A stretch of DNA of 64,000 nt from Poseidonocella sp. HB161398 (GTDB lineage: Bacteria > Pseudomonadota > Alphaproteobacteria > Rhodobacterales > Rhodobacteraceae), in assembly GCF_005870025.1 (NCBI RefSeq), contig NZ_VATA01000003.1, positions 1 through 64,000 of the forward strand. The letters are read 5' to 3'. Position 1 is the first letter of the stretch, and each line of letters starts with the position of its first letter. The notes beneath the pieces were generated by a model, which was not told where the DNA came from, ran no database searches, and saw nothing but the letters and a program-made list of their open reading frames with translations. The position numbers and the translations under genes are program-made. Positions 61,965 through 64,000 of this stretch are shown here, piece by piece.

Positions 61965-62537
61965 ATGGATGACCCCGAAGACTTCGATCTCAGCGGCAAG
62001 GTGCTGATTGCCATGCCCGGAATGGGCGATCCCCGCTTCGAGAAGGCGGTGATCTTCCTCTGCGCTCACTCCTCTGACGGCGCGATGGGGCTGATATTCA
62101 ACAAGCCCGCGCTGGATGTCAGCTTCTCCGACCTGCTCGAGCGGCTGGAAATCACGCCGGTGGCCGGCGCCTCGGTGCCCGCGATCTTCGTCGGCGGACC
62201 GGTGGAGCATGCCAGGGGATTCGTCCTGCATTCCGCCGACTACGCCTCGGAGAACACCACGCTGCAGGTCGACGACCAGTACGGCATGACCGCGACGGTC
62301 GACGTGCTGGAGGATATCGCCCGCGGCTTCGGCCCGAATTCGGCGCTGCTGGCGCTCGGCTATTCCGGCTGGGGGCCGGGGCAGCTCGAGGACGAGATCG
62401 TGCAGAACGGCTGGCTGGTCTGCGATGCCGATGACGCGCTGGTCTTCGGTCCCGATCCGGGCGGCAAGTGGGAAATCGCGCTGTCGCGGCTGGGGGTCGA
62501 TCCGCTGACCCTTTCCGCCGATGCGGGCCGGGCGTGA
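61965..62537 (+). CDS. algH: YqgE/AlgH family protein
   Basis: 190 residues. Family signature GKVLIAMPGMGDPRFEKAVIFLCAHSSDGAMGLIFNKP at the N-terminus, VGGPVEHARGFVLHSADY in the middle and ALGYSGWGPGQLEDEI near the C-terminus. The role is not well understood; in Pseudomonas the gene was linked to alginate regulation. Cytoplasmic. Start at ATG 61965, divergent from the DsbD-alpha-like gene. Confidence 0.93.
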   Translation: MDDPEDFDLSGKVLIAMPGMGDPRFEKAVIFLCAHSSDGAMGLIFNKPALDVSFSDLLERLEITPVAGASVPAIFVGGPVEHARGFVLHSADYASENTTLQVDDQYGMTATVDVLEDIARGFGPNSALLALGYSGWGPGQLEDEIVQNGWLVCDADDALVFGPDPGGKWEIALSRLGVDPLTLSADAGRA

Positions 62538-62547
62538 CGCCCCGCTG

Positions 62548-63684
62548 ATGCGCCCTCTCGACATGACGTTCGCCGGCGCGCTGGTCGCCGGTCCCTCCGG
62601 GCTGGAGCCGCGCCCGCTGGCGATTGCCGGCGGGGTGATTGCCGATGCGCCGGCCGGGCGCGAGATCCGGCTGGAGGGCTGCACGCTGCTGCCCGGGATC
62701 GTCGACTTGCATGGCGACGGGTTCGAGCGGCACCTGGCGCCGCGCCGCGGGCTGGTCTCGGACCTGGCGCGCGGGCTGGTCGCGCTCGATGCGGAACTGG
62801 CCGCCTCGGGGATCACCACCGCGGTTCTGGCGCAGTTCTGGTCCTGGGAAGGCGGCATGCGCAGCCCGGATTTCGCCAGGCGGCTGGCCGCGGCGCTGGA
62901 GGAGGCGCGGCCGCGGCTCCTGACCGAGATGGTGCTGCAGCTGCGGCTGGAAACCCATCTGACCGACCAGTTCGGCGAGGTCGCCGACTTCGTCGAGCGC
63001 CACCGGATCGGCTATGCCGTCTATAACGACCACCTGCCGCATGCGGCGCTGCGCAAGGGCCGGACGCCGCCGCGGCTGACCGGCCAGGCGCTGAAGAGCG
63101 GGCGCAGCCCCGAGGCGCATCTGGCGCTGATCCGCGAGCTGGCCGCGCGCGATCCGGAGGTGCCCGGGGCGCTGGCCGAGCTCTCGGCGCGGCTGGGCGC
63201 GATGGGCGTGCGGCTCGGCAGCCATGACGACCCCGACCCCGCTCGGCGCGCGCAGATGCGGGCGCTGGGGTGCGGCATCGCCGAATTCCCCGAGACGATG
63301 GAGGCGGTGCGCGCGGCGAAGGCGGCGGGCGACGCGGTGATCCTCGGCGCGCCGAACGTGGTGCGCGGCGGCAGCCATGCCGGCAAGATGGATGCCCGCG
63401 CGGCGGTGGCCGAGGGGCTCTGCGACGCGCTGGTCTCGGACTACCACTATCCGGCGCCCTCGGCGGCGGCCGCGGCGCTGGCGCCGGGCGGCGGAGCAGG
63501 GGCCTGGCATCTGGTCTCGGAGGGGCCCGCGCGGGTCATGGGCTGGTCCGACCGCGGCCGCCTGGCGCCGGGGCTGCGCGCCGATCTGGCGATTCTCGGA
63601 CCCTCGGGCGATGTCGAGGCGACGGTTTCCGCGGGCCGGATCGCCTTTGCCCGGGGTGCCGTCGCGGCAGCGCTGTTCGGCTAG
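62548..63684 (+). CDS. phnM: PhnM, alpha-D-ribose 1-methylphosphonate 5-triphosphate diphosphatase
   Basis: 378 residues from ATG 62548, 10 bp after algH. Another ATG five codons downstream is possible. The amidohydrolase metal site is GIVDLHGDGFERH, followed by the LLTEMVLQLRLETH and LGSHDDPDP blocks and the PhnM-type SDYHYPAPSAAAAAL. PhnM removes diphosphate from the C-P lyase intermediate in phosphonate use. No other phn gene is in the window; the neighbouring sequence to the right could hold them. Confidence 0.87.
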   Translation: MRPLDMTFAGALVAGPSGLEPRPLAIAGGVIADAPAGREIRLEGCTLLPGIVDLHGDGFERHLAPRRGLVSDLARGLVALDAELAASGITTAVLAQFWSWEGGMRSPDFARRLAAALEEARPRLLTEMVLQLRLETHLTDQFGEVADFVERHRIGYAVYNDHLPHAALRKGRTPPRLTGQALKSGRSPEAHLALIRELAARDPEVPGALAELSARLGAMGVRLGSHDDPDPARRAQMRALGCGIAEFPETMEAVRAAKAAGDAVILGAPNVVRGGSHAGKMDARAAVAEGLCDALVSDYHYPAPSAAAAALAPGGGAGAWHLVSEGPARVMGWSDRGRLAPGLRADLAILGPSGDVEATVSAGRIAFARGAVAAALFG

Positions 63685-63891
63685 CGGGGGCCCGCGCAAG
63701 GCCGGCTTTTCCTTGCCGATCAATGCGCTTCCGGCGCCCGCTAATTGTGCGCGGCGCGATTCCGTCGCGTCGCCTGAGCGAAAGATGCTTGAATCGCGTT
63801 TTCAGCCTATGTCGGATGCAGGGAGTGCCGGGGGCCAGAAGAGCCCGCCCGGCCGACAGGGATTTTCAGGGAGACACCTGCATGACGCTCA
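63685..63891 (+). promoter_or_regulatory. Leader and promoter region of the gene at the window end
   Basis: 207 bp between phnM and the last start codon, slightly richer in A+T than the flanks near 63780-63810 (GATGCTTGAATCGCG, TTTTCAGCC). No operator or hairpin stands out. GGGAGA just before the ATG at 63892 is the ribosome-binding site. Confidence 0.35.
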
Positions 63892-64000
63892 ACACGGTGC
63901 TGCGCGCGACCGCGGCGACACTCGTTCTCGGAACCGGCGCCGCGGCCTTCGCCGCCGATCCGCAGCCGGGCGAAACGCTGGCGGACAGCCAGACCTTCGC
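63892..64000 (+). CDS. Secreted protein, 5-prime end only (possible ABC transporter substrate-binding protein)
   Basis: Only the first 36 codons are present. A signal peptide (MTLNTVLRATAATLVLGTG, cleavage near AFAAD) is followed by PQPGETLADSQTF. This start is typical of periplasmic solute-binding proteins for peptides or opines in this group, but too little is visible to decide. The gene runs off the window. Confidence 0.6.

Overview
The window reads as a chromosomal segment of a high-G+C alphaproteobacterium, almost certainly a member of the Rhodobacterales (Rhodobacteraceae/Paracoccaceae). The reasons are strong third-position G/C in every real gene, plant-type glutamate-cysteine ligase, the lppC / rsmI-yraN-gshB neighbourhood, uvrC followed by pgsA-moaD-moaE genes, a pseudo-dihydroorotase next to plsY, and an exosortase of the EpsI-fused type usual in this order. 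No rRNA, tRNA, CRISPR array or intact mobile element was recognised.

Layout. 0.5-17.7 kb: mostly minus-strand housekeeping genes: oligoendopeptidase F; a secreted PQQ sugar dehydrogenase with its di-heme cytochrome c; a DNA-repair pair (ATP-dependent ligase plus metallo-beta-lactamase exonuclease); murJ-glnD-lppC; then plus-strand rsmI-yraN-gshB; minus-strand comM-like ATPase and an MFS exporter. 17.8-19.4 kb: two small overlapping conserved genes, a strong plus-strand terminator and a rhomboid protease. 19.4-30.3 kb: an exopolysaccharide/exosortase locus in two divergent arms around an A+T-rich control region. The left arm holds sugar transferase, TPR lipoprotein, Wza-like export protein, outer-membrane barrel and exosortase; the right arm holds an AAA ATPase, a Wzz-like chain-length protein and a tyrosine-rich BY-kinase. 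30.4-35.4 kb: S49 peptidase, zinc-ribbon membrane peptide, Ca2+/Na+ antiporter, pteridine-reductase-type SDR and uvrC.

35.4-40.9 kb is an accessory insert. It holds about 1 kb of unrecognisable sequence, then an IS5-family transposase broken in two by an IS256-family transposase on the opposite strand (both heavily decayed), then a minus-strand TPR-sulfotransferase gene. It separates uvrC from pgsA, which are neighbours in many proteobacteria. 40.9-51.5 kb resumes the core: pgsA-moaD-moaE, the minus-strand rsmE-GNAT-membrane protein-gshA operon, ubiA, an OmpA-family protein, and plsY with a catalytically incomplete dihydroorotase. 51.6-64 kb: a PH-domain-like membrane protein, a two-gene RND efflux system, a secreted vWA (DUF1194) protein, about 0.9 kb without a recognisable gene, lolD-lolC, a DsbD-alpha-like protein, algH, an orphan phnM and the start of a secreted protein cut by the window end.

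Functionally, the envelope dominates. MurJ, LppC/LpoA, LolCD, OmpA, PlsY, PgsA, the exosortase/EPS locus and the RND pump all build or service it. Glutathione synthesis is split between gshB (14 kb) and gshA (43 kb). The parts most likely to reward follow-up are the divergent exosortase locus and the IS-riddled insert. No wholly new system could be demonstrated from the sequence alone.
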